64,000 bases of DNA from Actinobacillus sp. GY-402 (GCF_014843355.1 NZ_CP062137.1:1-64000); one strand, 5' to 3'. Positions 21,536 to 31,464 are shown, counted from the stretch's first letter. Made by a program: numbers and translations. Notes: generated from the sequence alone by a model not told the origin.

Positions 21536-22204
21536 ATGCTAAAGAAAGAACAGGAATTGGCGGCCGAACCGGCTGAGCAACAATCGGTGTCGCTTGACCC
21601 GACGATAGATTGGTTCGTGTCCCATTGTCATATCCATAAATATCCGACCAAAACAACGTTAATCCATGCGGGCGAAAAAGCCGATACGCTCTATTATTTA
21701 GTGAAGGGCTCGGCGATTGTCATGGCGAAGGATGAAGACGGCAAAGAAATGATTTTGTCGTATCTCAGTGAAGGCGAATTTTTTGGCGAAGTCGGTTTGT
21801 TTGAGGAAAATCAAGTGCGCACGGCTTGGGTGAAAGCGCGGACGTCCTGCGAAGTGGCGGAAGTGTCATATAAAAAATTTCGCCAGCTATTGCAAGTGAA
21901 TCCCGAAATTCTGATGAATCTGGCGGGACAGCTTTCTCATCGCCTGCAAAATACCTCGCGTCAAGTAACCAATTTGGCGTTTCTTGATGTCACGGGACGT
22001 ATTGCGCAAACTCTGATGAACTTGGCAAAACTGCCGGACGCCATGACACATCCGGACGGCATGCAGATTAAAATTACTCGCCAGGAAATCGGGCAAATGG
22101 TGGGATGTTCGCGGGAAACCGTCGGGCGCGTGCTGAAATTGCTGGAAGATGACAACCTGATTGCGGCGCACGGCAAAACCATTGTGGTGTTCGGCACCCG
22201 TTAA
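21536..22204 (+). CDS. crp: cAMP receptor protein CRP
   Basis: A 222-residue global regulator. The N-terminal cyclic-nucleotide domain includes [20 protein letters not shown], which provides the cAMP contacts. The C-terminal helix-turn-helix contains [10 protein letters not shown], the E. coli recognition helix, so DNA specificity should be TGTGA-N6-TCACA. The first 13 or so residues are an extension compared with E. coli, as in H. influenzae CRP. In this family CRP also drives competence genes together with Sxy. Likely targets in the window are dld and radC. Confidence 0.97.
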   Translation: MLKKEQELAAEPAEQQSVSLDPTIDWFVSHCHIHKYPTKTTLIHAGEKADTLYYLVKGSAIVMAKDEDGKEMILSYLSEGEFFGEVGLFEENQVRTAWVKARTSCEVAEVSYKKFRQLLQVNPEILMNLAGQLSHRLQNTSRQVTNLAFLDVTGRIAQTLMNLAKLPDAMTHPDGMQIKITRQEIGQMVGCSRETVGRVLKLLEDDNLIAAHGKTIVVFGTR

Positions 22205-22220
22205 TATTTGATAAAAACGC

Positions 22221-22285
22221 AAAGTGCGGTCAAAATTTCACGTGTTTTTCACTCGAAAAAATATGCTGAAAATTGACCGCACTTT
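22221..22285 (+). terminator. Inverted uptake-signal pair after crp
   Basis: AAAGTGCGGTCAA (22221-22233) and TTGACCGCACTTT (22273-22285) form a 13-bp stem with a 39-base loop, followed by TTATT. Both arms are exact uptake signals. The large loop makes termination less certain than for the compact pairs. Confidence 0.5.
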
Positions 22286-22360
22286 TTATTGCAAATAAGA
22301 ATAGATTTCATCTCTTTAATCCGATATATTTAGTCAGGTATAAGAGGAGAGGAGTGCACA

Positions 22361-23119
22361 ATGAAAAAAGATGAAGTCGGACATAATTTTTTGGCTCGGT
22401 TAGGTAAAACCCGCTTACGCCCCGGCGGTCGTAAAGCTACGGAATGGCTGATTGAACAGGGACGTTTTACACCGGATAAAAAGGTATTGGAAGTGGCGTG
22501 TAATATGGGAACCACCGCTATCGGACTGGCGAAACGGTTCGGTTGTCATATTGAAGGCGTGGATTTGGATGAAACGGCGTTATCCAAAGCCGAGCGCAAT
22601 ATTGTTGCGCAAGGGGTACGGAATTTGATTCATGTCCAGCGAGCCAATGCGATGAAGTTGCCTTTTGCTGATGAAACCTTTGATGTTGTGATTAATGAAG
22701 CCATGTTGACAATGTTGCCGTTACCGGCGAAACAAAAAGCGGTGACGGAATATTTTCGCGTACTTAAGCCGGGCGGTGTGCTGTTAACTCATGATGTGAT
22801 GTTGACGACGGAAGACAGCGAAACAGTGTTACAACAGCTACGGCAAGCGATTAACGTTACCGTAACGCCGCTAACCCGAGACGGTTGGAAATCGTTGTTT
22901 GAGAAAATTGGTTTTGTTAGAGTGCAGACTTTAAACGGTAATATGACTTTACTTTCGCCGTTGGGAATGATTTACGACGAAGGCGTATTGGGAACATTGA
23001 GAATTATGAAAAACGCGTTGAAAGCGGAAAATCGCGTCACTTTTAAGAATATGTTCAAAGTGTTTAATGATCCCGAGCGAAAGCTGAATTTTATTGCCGT
23101 TTGCTGTCGTAAAGCGTAA
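22361..23119 (+). CDS. Class I SAM-dependent methyltransferase
   Basis: A 252-residue methyltransferase of the Methyltransf_11 type. The SAM loop is LEVACNMGTTAIGLA (about residues 45-59), the acidic residue follows in GVDLDETAL, and the post-motif LPFADETFDVVI is clear. The substrate is unknown; similarity to UbiE-like enzymes is only general. The start has GGAGAGGAG upstream. It stands alone between crp and the Kef antiporter gene, each side bounded by a hairpin. Confidence 0.85.
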   Translation: MKKDEVGHNFLARLGKTRLRPGGRKATEWLIEQGRFTPDKKVLEVACNMGTTAIGLAKRFGCHIEGVDLDETALSKAERNIVAQGVRNLIHVQRANAMKLPFADETFDVVINEAMLTMLPLPAKQKAVTEYFRVLKPGGVLLTHDVMLTTEDSETVLQQLRQAINVTVTPLTRDGWKSLFEKIGFVRVQTLNGNMTLLSPLGMIYDEGVLGTLRIMKNALKAENRVTFKNMFKVFNDPERKLNFIAVCCRKA

Positions 23120-23123
23120 TTGG

Positions 23124-23156
23124 AAAATCTCCTGCATTTATTCGGGGGATTTTTTA
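23124..23156 (+). terminator. Terminator after the methyltransferase gene
   Basis: AAAATCTCC (23124-23132) pairs with GGGGATTTT (23145-23153), one G-U included, followed by TTTATTTT. It starts four bases after the stop codon. Confidence 0.7.
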
Positions 23157-23251
23157 TTTTTCAGGTAAAAGTGCGGTTAAAATTTGTAAAATTTTTGCTA
23201 GAATAATGAAAAATTTTTAATTTCATTTTTTTTCGTGGGGAATCGAGTCTG

Positions 23252-25072
23252 ATGGCGGCGGTAGAAGGTGCAAACCAATTAGTACATGTGGTGACGTTAT
23301 TAGGTGCGGCAATTATTGCCGTGCCTTTGTTTAAGCGCTTGGGCTTAGGTTCCGTACTGGGTTATCTCGCCGCCGGTTTGATTATCGGGCCTTTCGGATT
23401 ACGCTTGTTTACCGAACCGCAATCCATTATTCATGTAGCGGAACTGGGCGTGGTGATGTTTTTGTTTCTGATCGGTCTGGAAATGAAACCTTCTCATCTA
23501 TGGGGATTGCGTAAACAGATTTTCGGGTTGGGGCTGTTACAGGTGCTGCTGAGCGGTTCGCTGGTTATGCTGGCGGGTAAAATCTGTTTGGGTTTTTCCT
23601 GGCAAATGGCATTTATTATCGCTTCGGGTTTTGTGCTGAATTCCACGGCTATCGTGATGCAAATACTGAGCGAACGCAATGACATGGGGACACCGCGAGG
23701 ACAGAAAATGATTTCCATTTTGCTGTTTGAAGATTTGCTGATTGTTCCGTTGCTTGCCATAGTGGCTTTTCTTTCTCCTGTGACCGATAATGCCGCTCAC
23801 GAACCTTTGTGGCAGAAATTTGCCGTCGGAACGGGTTCCTTAACCATCTTAATCGTGTCGGGAATTTGGTTGCTGAATCCGTTATTTAAAGCTTTGGCCT
23901 GGACCAAATTGCGGGAAATGATGACGGCGGCGGCATTGTTGGTGGTGCTCGGTTCTGCGTTATTAATGGAACATGCGGGACTTTCTTCTGCGATGGGCGC
24001 TTTTGTGGCGGGCGTGTTGTTGTCCAATTCCAGTTTCCGCCATCAGTTGGAAGCGGATATTGAACCGTTCCGCGGGCTGTTGCTCGGTCTGTTTTTCCTC
24101 GGTGTCGGCATGTCTTTGGATCTCGATCTGGTGTTCGCCCATTTCTGGTTTATTTTATTCGGCGTGATTGCCTTGATGATGGTGAACGGTTTGGGTGTAT
24201 TCTTGGCGGCATTATTAACCCGTTCCGGCTTTGCCGAAGCGTTGGATCGCGCTTTCGTGATGGCCTTGGGGGGCGAGTTCGCTTTCGTTATTTTTGCCGC
24301 CGCAGCCGGTCAGCGCGTCATTACGCCGCAACAGCAAGCCAACGGTATCGCGATTATTGTGTTATCCATGGTCTTTAGCCCGCTTTTCATTTTACTTCAT
24401 AAAAAATATCTGGAGCCGCGTTTTCGTAAACCGGATGAGGAGCGGGAGGCGGATCATATCGATGAAGTCCGGCCGATTATTATGGTGGGATTCGGTCGTT
24501 TCGGGCAGATTATCAATGAAGTGCTGACCATGACCAATCATAAAGTCACCATTATCGACCGTGACGAAGAAATCATTACGGGCATGCGCAAGTTGGGGAT
24601 AAAAGCCTATTACGGAAACGCGGAGCGTCCGGAAATTCTGCATCATGCGGGCATTGAATCCGCCAAAATGCTGATTGTGACTTCGGGGAATAAGGCGAAA
24701 GCCACGCATATCGTGACGATGGCGCGGAAAATGAATCCGAATCTGCGTATTCTGTCGCGTGCTTACGATTTATTCCATGTTTTTGAATTATATGAAAGAG
24801 GCGCCGATCGTCAGGTTCGCGAAACCTTTGATTCCGCCTTGCGCACCGCCCGTTATGCGTTGGAAGATTTGGGCGATATCGACAATGAACGCATTGAGGA
24901 AATCACTCGGGTGTATTATGAAGAAAACCGTCATCGCGTCCGTTTGATGGCGATGGTGCATGATCCGAGTTATAAGCGGAAATTCCAGAATAAAGAAATG
25001 ATTAAGGTTGCGCTGGAACACGATCAACAAACCATGGCGAAAATCCAGCAAATTCTGCAACGGGAAGATTAA
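23252..25072 (+). CDS. Kef-type potassium/proton antiporter (CPA2)
   Basis: A 606-residue protein with about 12 membrane helices of the CPA2 antiporter family (residues 1 to about 385) and a cytoplasmic RCK/TrkA-N domain with the nucleotide-binding loop GFGRFGQ near residue 413. The layout is that of KefB/KefC, glutathione-gated potassium efflux systems protecting against electrophiles. The ancillary oxidoreductase KefF/KefG is not next to it, so gating by glutathione adducts is not certain. The ATG at 23252 is preceded by GTGGGGA. Confidence 0.88.
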   Translation: MAAVEGANQLVHVVTLLGAAIIAVPLFKRLGLGSVLGYLAAGLIIGPFGLRLFTEPQSIIHVAELGVVMFLFLIGLEMKPSHLWGLRKQIFGLGLLQVLLSGSLVMLAGKICLGFSWQMAFIIASGFVLNSTAIVMQILSERNDMGTPRGQKMISILLFEDLLIVPLLAIVAFLSPVTDNAAHEPLWQKFAVGTGSLTILIVSGIWLLNPLFKALAWTKLREMMTAAALLVVLGSALLMEHAGLSSAMGAFVAGVLLSNSSFRHQLEADIEPFRGLLLGLFFLGVGMSLDLDLVFAHFWFILFGVIALMMVNGLGVFLAALLTRSGFAEALDRAFVMALGGEFAFVIFAAAAGQRVITPQQQANGIAIIVLSMVFSPLFILLHKKYLEPRFRKPDEEREADHIDEVRPIIMVGFGRFGQIINEVLTMTNHKVTIIDRDEEIITGMRKLGIKAYYGNAERPEILHHAGIESAKMLIVTSGNKAKATHIVTMARKMNPNLRILSRAYDLFHVFELYERGADRQVRETFDSALRTARYALEDLGDIDNERIEEITRVYYEENRHRVRLMAMVHDPSYKRKFQNKEMIKVALEHDQQTMAKIQQILQRED

Positions 25073-25084
25073 ACGGATAGAATG

Positions 25085-25128
25085 AAAAGTGCGGGCAAAA
25101 AAATGAAAGTTTTTTTGCCCGCACTTTT
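25085..25128 (+). terminator. Hairpin of two variant uptake signals
   Basis: AAAAGTGCGGGC (25085-25096) and GCCCGCACTTTT (25117-25128) form a perfect stem that extends through A/T runs. Both arms carry G in place of T at the last uptake-signal position. It ends the Kef gene. Confidence 0.75.
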
Positions 25129-25134
25129 ATATTT

Positions 25135-25150
25135 TGTGACGAACATCACA
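25135..25150. promoter_or_regulatory. CRP binding site upstream of dld
   Basis: TGTGA-CGAACA-TCACA matches both CRP core half-sites exactly with the correct six-base gap. It is centred about 76 bases before the dld start codon. A -10-like TATCAT lies at 25183-25188. Activation of lactate oxidation by cAMP-CRP is the likely outcome. Confidence 0.8.
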
Positions 25151-25218
25151 GATTTGCTTCAATCATAACCGATTAAATTTGTTATCATATTGTTATGTTT
25201 TCACAAAAGGACAACAAT

Positions 25219-26913
25219 ATGTCGATACAACAATTGCTTTCAACCTTAACTCAAATCGTCACGCCTTCCCATATTATCACCGAGCCGAGCAAAACGGAGG
25301 CATATCGCAGCGGTTACCGTTTCGGTTCGGGAAATGCGCTGGCGGTGGTCCGTCCCGCCGATTTACTGGAATTCTGGCGCGTGTTAAAAGCCTGCGTAGA
25401 AGAGAACGTTATTGTGATTAATCAAGCCGCGAATACGGGGTTGACGGGCGGTTCGACGCCGAGCGGTAACGATTACGACCGACCCATTGTGATCATCAAT
25501 ACTATGCGCATGGATAATATTCAGGTGATCAATGATGCGCGACAAGTGGTGTGTTTTCCCGGTTCCACGCTCAATAAATTGGAAAATGTGCTGAAACCGC
25601 ACGGACGGGAACCGCATTCGGTGATTGGTTCGTCCTGTATCGGCGCTTCCGTGATCGGCGGGGTGTGCAATAATTCGGGCGGCGCCTTGGTACAACGCGG
25701 TCCGGCATATACGGAAATGGCATTGTTTGCTCAGTTGAATGAAAACGGCGAACTGGAGCTGAAAAACCATTTAGGCATAGATTTAGGCACGACGCCGGAA
25801 GAAATACTGACGAATTTGCAAAATCACCGTTATCAGCAAAAAGATATTGAGCAAAATTGCGGAAACGGACATGATCATAATTATTGTCATCATGTTCGTC
25901 AGGTGAACGAAGATTCGCCGGCGCGGTTTAATGCGGATCCCGCTCGCCATTACGAAGCTTCCGGCAGCGCGGGGAAGTTGGCGATTTTTGCGGTGCGTTT
26001 GGATACGTTTCCGCTGGAAAAAAATACCGCCGTGTTTTATATCGGCACCAATCAAACCTCAGTGCTCACCGAATTACGTCGCCATATGCTTTCCGATTTT
26101 GAAGAGTTGCCGATCTCCGGCGAATATATTCATCGCGATGCCTTCGATATTGCCGCCCGTTACGGCAAGGATACGTTCTGGGTGATTAAGAAATTCGGTA
26201 CGGATTGGTTGCCGAAACTGTTCGCTTTAAAAGCCCATGTGGATCGCCTGAGTAAAAAGCTGCCTTTTGTGCCTGCTCATTTTAGCGATAAATTTATGCA
26301 ATGGTGTTCCAAATTCATTCCTGAACATCTGCCGCAAAGCTTATGGCAGTATCGGGAGTGTTATCAACACCATTTAATTTTAAAAATGGGCGGTAAAGGT
26401 GTTGAGGAAGCGCGCGCTTATCTGGCGGATTATTTTAAGGACGGCGGCAAAGGTGCTTATTTCGAATGCAATGCGGCGGAAACTCAGGCGGCGATGCTGC
26501 ATCGTTTTGCCGTGGCTTCCGCGGCGATTCGTTATCGTGCGATTCATTCGGAAGAAGTCGAAGAAATCGTAGCGTTGGATATTGCCTTGCGCCGTAATGA
26601 TCCCGATTGGTTTGAGACTCTACCGCCGGAAATTGACGCGCAAATTATGCATAAACTGTATTACGGGCATTTTATGTGCCATGTTTTTCATCAGGATTAC
26701 ATTATCAAGAAAGGTTGTGATTATGAAAAAGTGGAACATGATATGTTGCAGTTGCTGGATCGGCGCGGAGCGCAATATCCCGCCGAGCATAACGTCGGAC
26801 ACTTATATGAAGCGAAATCTGCGCTACGGAAATTTTATAAAGCGCTGGATCCGACTAACAGTTTTAATCCGGGAATAGGTAAAACCTCGAAGAAAAAATT
26901 CTGGCAGGAATAA
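25219..26913 (+). CDS. dld: Quinone-dependent D-lactate dehydrogenase
   Basis: A 564-residue peripheral membrane flavoenzyme that oxidises D-lactate to pyruvate and passes electrons to quinone. The FAD-binding segment contains NQAANTGLTGGSTPSGNDYD and GSSCIGASVIGGVCNNSGG. The C-terminal half matches the membrane-binding and lactate-cap domains of E. coli Dld. The ATG at 25219 follows AAAAGGAC; an in-frame ATG at 25195 would add eight residues. A perfect CRP core lies upstream. Length is normal for the family. Confidence 0.96.
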   Translation: MSIQQLLSTLTQIVTPSHIITEPSKTEAYRSGYRFGSGNALAVVRPADLLEFWRVLKACVEENVIVINQAANTGLTGGSTPSGNDYDRPIVIINTMRMDNIQVINDARQVVCFPGSTLNKLENVLKPHGREPHSVIGSSCIGASVIGGVCNNSGGALVQRGPAYTEMALFAQLNENGELELKNHLGIDLGTTPEEILTNLQNHRYQQKDIEQNCGNGHDHNYCHHVRQVNEDSPARFNADPARHYEASGSAGKLAIFAVRLDTFPLEKNTAVFYIGTNQTSVLTELRRHMLSDFEELPISGEYIHRDAFDIAARYGKDTFWVIKKFGTDWLPKLFALKAHVDRLSKKLPFVPAHFSDKFMQWCSKFIPEHLPQSLWQYRECYQHHLILKMGGKGVEEARAYLADYFKDGGKGAYFECNAAETQAAMLHRFAVASAAIRYRAIHSEEVEEIVALDIALRRNDPDWFETLPPEIDAQIMHKLYYGHFMCHVFHQDYIIKKGCDYEKVEHDMLQLLDRRGAQYPAEHNVGHLYEAKSALRKFYKALDPTNSFNPGIGKTSKKKFWQE

Positions 26914-26936
26914 TGCTTTTTAATGAATAACGAATA

Positions 26937-26975
26937 AAAATCGCCATTGACCGCTGAAACGGCAATGGCGATTTT
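26937..26975. terminator. Bidirectional terminator
   Basis: AAAATCGCCATTG (26937-26949) and CAATGGCGATTTT (26963-26975) form a 13-bp stem with an inner CCG/CGG extension. The A and T runs on the flanks allow it to end dld on the plus strand and the convergent membrane-protein gene on the minus strand. Confidence 0.85.
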
Positions 26976-26988
26976 CACATTTTATTCA

Positions 26989-27597
26989 TCAAGCCTTGCT
27001 TCTAATATATTTTATGCAGGAGAAGCACATAATAGAGTAGCCTAATAACTCCGTATATTCTTCCGCAATATTTTTTACGATGCGCGGATACGCGTAATAG
27101 AAAATCGAACGCCAAAGCCAACTCATGCCGATAAGACGGGATATCACCAATACCAGCAATAAACCGATGATGAAACTGTAAAATTCTTTGGATTGAGTAA
27201 AATCCGTTAAGGCGTTTAAAGTTTCGGTTTCATTCAGTAAGGCGTAAACTACGGCAAAAGTGGCAATCGGGGCGGCAAAAAGGCTCCAGCTACCGTGATA
27301 AATAAGCATGTCGAATATGTTATCGGTTTCGCGGATCAGCATGGTAAGAAAGAAAAATCCCATTAATAAGAACCCGCTGCGCGCTTCCTTATGTCGGTGA
27401 GCCTGCCGAAAAAATAAAACGCTGAGTATGATAAGGAAAATATCCTGACAATATTCCACGACGGATTCTTCACCGACGGAATTTTGAAGATAAACGGTGT
27501 CGACCAGTAATGCCGCGAAAGGAATAACCGAAGCGGCTAAAAAATATAGGGTGACGTATAAACTTTGACAAAATAATCGAGCTTGTATTTTTGGCAT
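26989..27597 (-). CDS. Uncharacterised inner-membrane protein
   Basis: A 202-residue protein that I do not recognise. Five hydrophobic stretches are visible, roughly residues 15-35, 50-63, 74-88, 100-120 and 140-160. Short charged loops such as RQAHRHKEARSG and RETDNIFD lie between them. There is no signal peptide and no catalytic motif. It is transcribed in the same direction as dnaA-dnaN-recF, 32 bases after recF, so it may be read from that operon. The ribosome binding site is weak. Confidence 0.75.
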   Translation of the reverse strand: MPKIQARLFCQSLYVTLYFLAASVIPFAALLVDTVYLQNSVGEESVVEYCQDIFLIILSVLFFRQAHRHKEARSGFLLMGFFFLTMLIRETDNIFDMLIYHGSWSLFAAPIATFAVVYALLNETETLNALTDFTQSKEFYSFIIGLLLVLVISRLIGMSWLWRSIFYYAYPRIVKNIAEEYTELLGYSIMCFSCIKYIRSKA

Positions 27598-27629
27598 AAA
27601 AGATTACGGTTCGGTCAATTAAACGGTTG

Positions 27630-28706
27630 TTACAATGAAATTATACCGTTATTTACGGAAAAAGTGCGGTGCTTTTCCGGCTGCATTTGTTTAAGCTGCT
27701 CCGCGGTAATTGCCGTAATGAAAACTTGAGAATGACTTTTTTGTAAACGTTCGGCTAACAGCGCGCGTCTGGTTTCGTCCAGTTCGGAGGCAAAATCGTC
27801 GATTAAAAAAATACAGGCGCGTTTTTTTTGCGCCATCAAATGTTCGCCTTGCGCCAGGCGTAACGCACACATCAGCAATTTTAGCTGGCCGCGGGAAAGC
27901 ACGTCTTCGACAGGCAATCCGTTGGCTTTAAAACGGAAATCGGCTTTCTGCGGACCGGAAACCGTATAGCCGATATGCTTGTCTCGGGCAAAATTTTCAC
28001 GCAATAAATCGCCGTAGTCCGTATTTTTATCCCAGCCTTGGTGAAAACTCACCTGAATGTCCAATTCGGGCAGAAATGAACGACAGGTTTGCTCGATTTC
28101 CGGACGTAAAGCTTCCGCATAATGAGCACGCCAAAGGCTAACCTGATGGGCTAATTTAGCGAGCTCCACATCCCAAATATGTAAATCCGCGTAATCGTTG
28201 GTTTGTTGCAATGCTGCGTTTCGCTGCCTGAGCAAGCGGTTTAACGCCGACCAGGCGGAATGGAAATTCGGCTGGTGATGAAACAAACCCCAGTCCAGAA
28301 ATGCCCGGCGGTAAGCCGGTCCGCCGTTAAGCAAAGTAAGCCCTTCCGGCGTAATGATTTGCATGGGCAGCAAATGTGCCAAATCGGAAATTTTATTACC
28401 GTCTTCACCGTTGATTTTTACGATGGTCAGCCCTTCTTTGCGCTGTTTTTGCAACCCTACCGACCATTCGTGTTGTTGCTCCCGAATGCGCCCGTGCAGA
28501 GTAAAATAAGGCTTGTCGTAGGTGATAATCCGCGTAGTGACCGAACTCTTAAAGGAACGCCCGTGCCCGAGATAGAAAATACTTTCCAGTAAACTGGTTT
28601 TTCCGCTGCCGTTATTGCCCACCAGAAAGTTAAAGCCGTGGTCGAATTCCAGATCCACGGCAGCTAAATTACGGAAATTCTCAATAATTAAACGTGAAAT
28701 AGCCAT
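27630..28706 (-). CDS. recF: DNA replication and repair protein RecF
   Basis: A 358-residue SMC-like ATPase that, with RecO and RecR, loads RecA at gapped DNA. The Walker A motif GNNGSGKTSLLE is near residues 30-41, the ABC-type signature lies around LSRGQLKLL, and Walker B reads IFLIDDFASELDE. It is the third gene of dnaA-dnaN-recF, 30 bases after dnaN. An uptake signal at 28709 lies in the spacer just ahead of its start. Confidence 0.96.
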   Translation of the reverse strand: MAISRLIIENFRNLAAVDLEFDHGFNFLVGNNGSGKTSLLESIFYLGHGRSFKSSVTTRIITYDKPYFTLHGRIREQQHEWSVGLQKQRKEGLTIVKINGEDGNKISDLAHLLPMQIITPEGLTLLNGGPAYRRAFLDWGLFHHQPNFHSAWSALNRLLRQRNAALQQTNDYADLHIWDVELAKLAHQVSLWRAHYAEALRPEIEQTCRSFLPELDIQVSFHQGWDKNTDYGDLLRENFARDKHIGYTVSGPQKADFRFKANGLPVEDVLSRGQLKLLMCALRLAQGEHLMAQKKRACIFLIDDFASELDETRRALLAERLQKSHSQVFITAITAEQLKQMQPEKHRTFSVNNGIISL

Positions 28707-28736
28707 TAAAGTGCGGTCAAAAATTTGAACGTTTTT

Positions 28737-29837
28737 TTAAAGTTTCATCGGCATAATGACGTATTCGGCCGTATTATCTTCGCAATCTTCGATTAAACAG
28801 CTTGACGAAGCATCCGTAAAACGCACGCGAACACGACGGCATTTCAACGCATTCAACACGTCCAACACATAGCTGACGTTGAAACCAATCTCGATCGGCT
28901 CGCTTTGATAGGAGACATCGAGAATTTCCTCCACTTCCTCTTGTTCCGGATTTTTTGCCGTAATGGTTAATTGGTTTTGATTGAGCTCCAAACGCACGGT
29001 GCGTACTTTTTCGCTGGAAAGAATGGAGGCGCGAACAAAAGATTGTTTTAAACTTTCCCAATCCGATTCTAAAATACGATCGGCATTGCGCGGCAAGACG
29101 CGTCGATAATCCGGGAAACGTCCGTCGATGAGTTTTGAGGTGAATACCACGGAACCTAATTCGACGCGGAAATTATTGGTGCCGATTTGTAAACGGGCGG
29201 GCTGTTCGCTGGCGGCGTCCAGTAACCGCGCCAATTCCAGCACGCCTTTGCGCGGCAGAATAACGGAGTGATTTTGCAAATCCTGATCTAACTCGATGGT
29301 ACAAACCGCAAGACGGTGTCCGTCTGTCGCCACAGTGCGCAGCAAATTACCTTCCGTTTCAAATTTCATGCCATTTAAGAAATAACGGGCATCGTTGTTT
29401 GCCATGGAAAATTGGGTGGCTTCAATTAAACGGCGTATCGTCGCCTGACTGACGGTGAAATCCACTTCCGATTGCCAGTCGGCGAGATTCGGGTATTCCT
29501 CGGCGGGAAATGTCGCCAGATTAAACGTGGTACGACCGGAACGAACAATTGCGCGATCTTCTTCGAAATCCACCGTAATGACGGCATTTTCGGGTAAACT
29601 ACGGCAAATATCCAGGAATTTTCTGGCCGGAATGGTAAAGGTGCCTTCGCCTGCGCTGTCCAGTTGCGCTTGGGCGGATAATTCCACTTCCAGATCCGTG
29701 CCGGTGATGGTTAAGCTGTTGCCTTCAATTTGTAACAAAACATTGTTCAGCACAGGAACATTAGGGCGAGAGCTTAATACGCCGCAGACCTGTTGTAACG
29801 GTTTTAACAGATTTTCTCTTGAAACGATAAACTGCAT
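28737..29837 (-). CDS. dnaN: DNA polymerase III beta sliding clamp
   Basis: A 366-residue protein with three clamp domains, giving the dimeric ring that tethers Pol III to DNA. The start MQFIVSRENLLKPLQQVCGV and the end EYVIMPMKL are conserved clamp termini. It lies 17 bases after dnaA, so the two are translated from one message. GAGAAAACC precedes the ATG. Confidence 0.97.
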   Translation of the reverse strand: MQFIVSRENLLKPLQQVCGVLSSRPNVPVLNNVLLQIEGNSLTITGTDLEVELSAQAQLDSAGEGTFTIPARKFLDICRSLPENAVITVDFEEDRAIVRSGRTTFNLATFPAEEYPNLADWQSEVDFTVSQATIRRLIEATQFSMANNDARYFLNGMKFETEGNLLRTVATDGHRLAVCTIELDQDLQNHSVILPRKGVLELARLLDAASEQPARLQIGTNNFRVELGSVVFTSKLIDGRFPDYRRVLPRNADRILESDWESLKQSFVRASILSSEKVRTVRLELNQNQLTITAKNPEQEEVEEILDVSYQSEPIEIGFNVSYVLDVLNALKCRRVRVRFTDASSSCLIEDCEDNTAEYVIMPMKL

Positions 29838-29854
29838 GGTTTTCTCCCTGATTC

Positions 29855-31225
29855 TTATGCGGATAACGTGCGGATTAAATTTGACCAGTCTTCTTGAATG
29901 CTGCTGTCGGTTTCCCGTAACTCCTGAATTTTATCACAAGCGTAAATGACGGTGGTATGGTCTTTGCCGCCGAAATTTTTACCGATTTCAGGGAAACTGC
30001 GGTTGGTCAGCTCTTTTGCCAGCGCCATTGCCAGTTGACGCGGACGGGCTACGGAACGGGAACGGTTTTTCGAGTTCAAATCGGAAACTTTGATGCGATA
30101 ATATTCCGCCACGACTTTCTGAATGTTATCAATGGTCACTAACTTGTCTTGTAACGCCAGCATATCTTTTAAAGTGTCGCGCACAAAATCAATGGTAATG
30201 GTTTTACCGGTAAATTCGGCGTTGGCGATAACTCGATTCAGGGCGCCTTCCAGTTCCCGTACGTGGGTGCGTAATTTCTGGCCGATGAAAAATGCCACTT
30301 CTTCCGTTAAATTTACGCCGCGTTCTTCGGCTTTTTTCATCAAAATCGCGACGCGCGTCTCTAATTCGGGCGGTTCGATGGCGACGCTAAGTCCCCAGCT
30401 GAAACGGGATTTTAAACGATCTTCGATTTTTTCGATTTCCCGCGGATAGCGATCCGAGGTCAAAATGATTTGTTTTTCGCCTTCGAATAAGTTGTTGAAA
30501 GTATTAAAAAATTCTTCTTGGGTGAGTTCTTTTCCCGCGAAGAACTGGATATCGTCGATAAGCAATGCATCCAGATTGCGATAAAATTTCTTGAAATTTT
30601 CCGCGGCGCCTAATTTTGTGGCTTTTACATATTCTTGTACAAAACGTTCCGCATGAATGTAAAGTACGCGAGCGCTCGGATTGTTGGCCAGAATTCCGTT
30701 GCCTACGGCGTGTAGCAAATGCGTTTTGCCTAATCCCGTGCCACCGTATAAAAACAGCGGGTTCGCGGTTTTGTCGCCCGGATTGTTGGCGACTTTAATA
30801 CCCACTGCGCGGGCCAGTTGGTTGGATTTTCCTTCCACAAAATTTTCAAACAGATGATTGCCGTTCAAGCCGGTTTTAAATTCAACGGGCTGAAAATCTT
30901 GCTCGGAATTGACCGCACTTTCCGAATTTTGCTTGGCGCCGGCTGAGGTCCCGTTTTCTTTAGGCGCGGGCTTAACACCTTCCACCAGTTTCACGACGAA
31001 ATCGGGATTTCCCGTTAATTGACGGGCAAGTTTGGTGATGTCCGACAAATAATTGTTTTCGACCCACTGGCGGCTGAAAAAATTTTGTACGTAAATGGTC
31101 AGTTGATTGGGAGACGAAATATCCGCCTGTAACGGACGCAGCCACATTTGGAATTTGTCCGCAGGCACTTGATCTTGCAGTTGGAGCAGGCAGTCGGCCC
31201 ATAATGAAGAAATATTACGGTTCAT
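29855..31225 (-). CDS. dnaA: Chromosomal replication initiator DnaA
   Basis: A 456-residue AAA+ initiator. The N-terminal helicase-loading domain is followed by a linker, then Walker [12 protein letters not shown], Walker [10 protein letters not shown], and the DNA-binding signature with [19 protein letters not shown]. Full length. It is the first gene of dnaA-dnaN-recF and is divergent from rpmH. No cluster of DnaA boxes is visible in the 352-base spacer upstream, so oriC appears not to be here. An uptake signal at 30912 encodes SAV in the linker. Confidence 0.98.
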   Translation of the reverse strand: MNRNISSLWADCLLQLQDQVPADKFQMWLRPLQADISSPNQLTIYVQNFFSRQWVENNYLSDITKLARQLTGNPDFVVKLVEGVKPAPKENGTSAGAKQNSESAVNSEQDFQPVEFKTGLNGNHLFENFVEGKSNQLARAVGIKVANNPGDKTANPLFLYGGTGLGKTHLLHAVGNGILANNPSARVLYIHAERFVQEYVKATKLGAAENFKKFYRNLDALLIDDIQFFAGKELTQEEFFNTFNNLFEGEKQIILTSDRYPREIEKIEDRLKSRFSWGLSVAIEPPELETRVAILMKKAEERGVNLTEEVAFFIGQKLRTHVRELEGALNRVIANAEFTGKTITIDFVRDTLKDMLALQDKLVTIDNIQKVVAEYYRIKVSDLNSKNRSRSVARPRQLAMALAKELTNRSFPEIGKNFGGKDHTTVIYACDKIQELRETDSSIQEDWSNLIRTLSA

Positions 31226-31339
31226 TTTATCTTTATTATCATAGGATTAACGAAACAGACCCAAAAGCGCGGTCGAAATTGTTTACGATTTTACCTTAAA
31301 ACCGACAAAAGATCTTGTGAAAAGGATCAAAAAAATGAC

Positions 31340-31464
31340 TTGAGATTTTTCCCGGAAAACGTATAATCCGACCACGCTTTTTATGCGTGAAACCGGTAAA
31401 AATGCAAATATTCGCCGGATTTCGCCTATTCATATTTGACGAACGCCGAATTTATCAGTAAAAT
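31340..31464 (+). promoter_or_regulatory. Two tandem promoters for rpmH
   Basis: P1 is TTGAGA (31340-31345), 16 bases, TATAAT (31362-31367). P2 is TTGACG (31436-31441), 17 bases, TAAAAT (31459-31464). Both point towards rpmH. E. coli rpmH also has several promoters. The rest of the dnaA-rpmH spacer (31226-31577) is AT-rich and holds nothing else I can name. Confidence 0.65.

Noticed and set aside
31261-31275. Uptake-signal-like AAAGCGCGGTCG before dnaA
   Set aside because: The conserved T of the core is C, so I did not count it among the exact copies.
31311-31327. GATC pair near TGTGAAAAG upstream of rpmH as an oriC trace
   Set aside because: Only two GATC sites and no true DnaA box; the bases fit promoter P1 of rpmH better.
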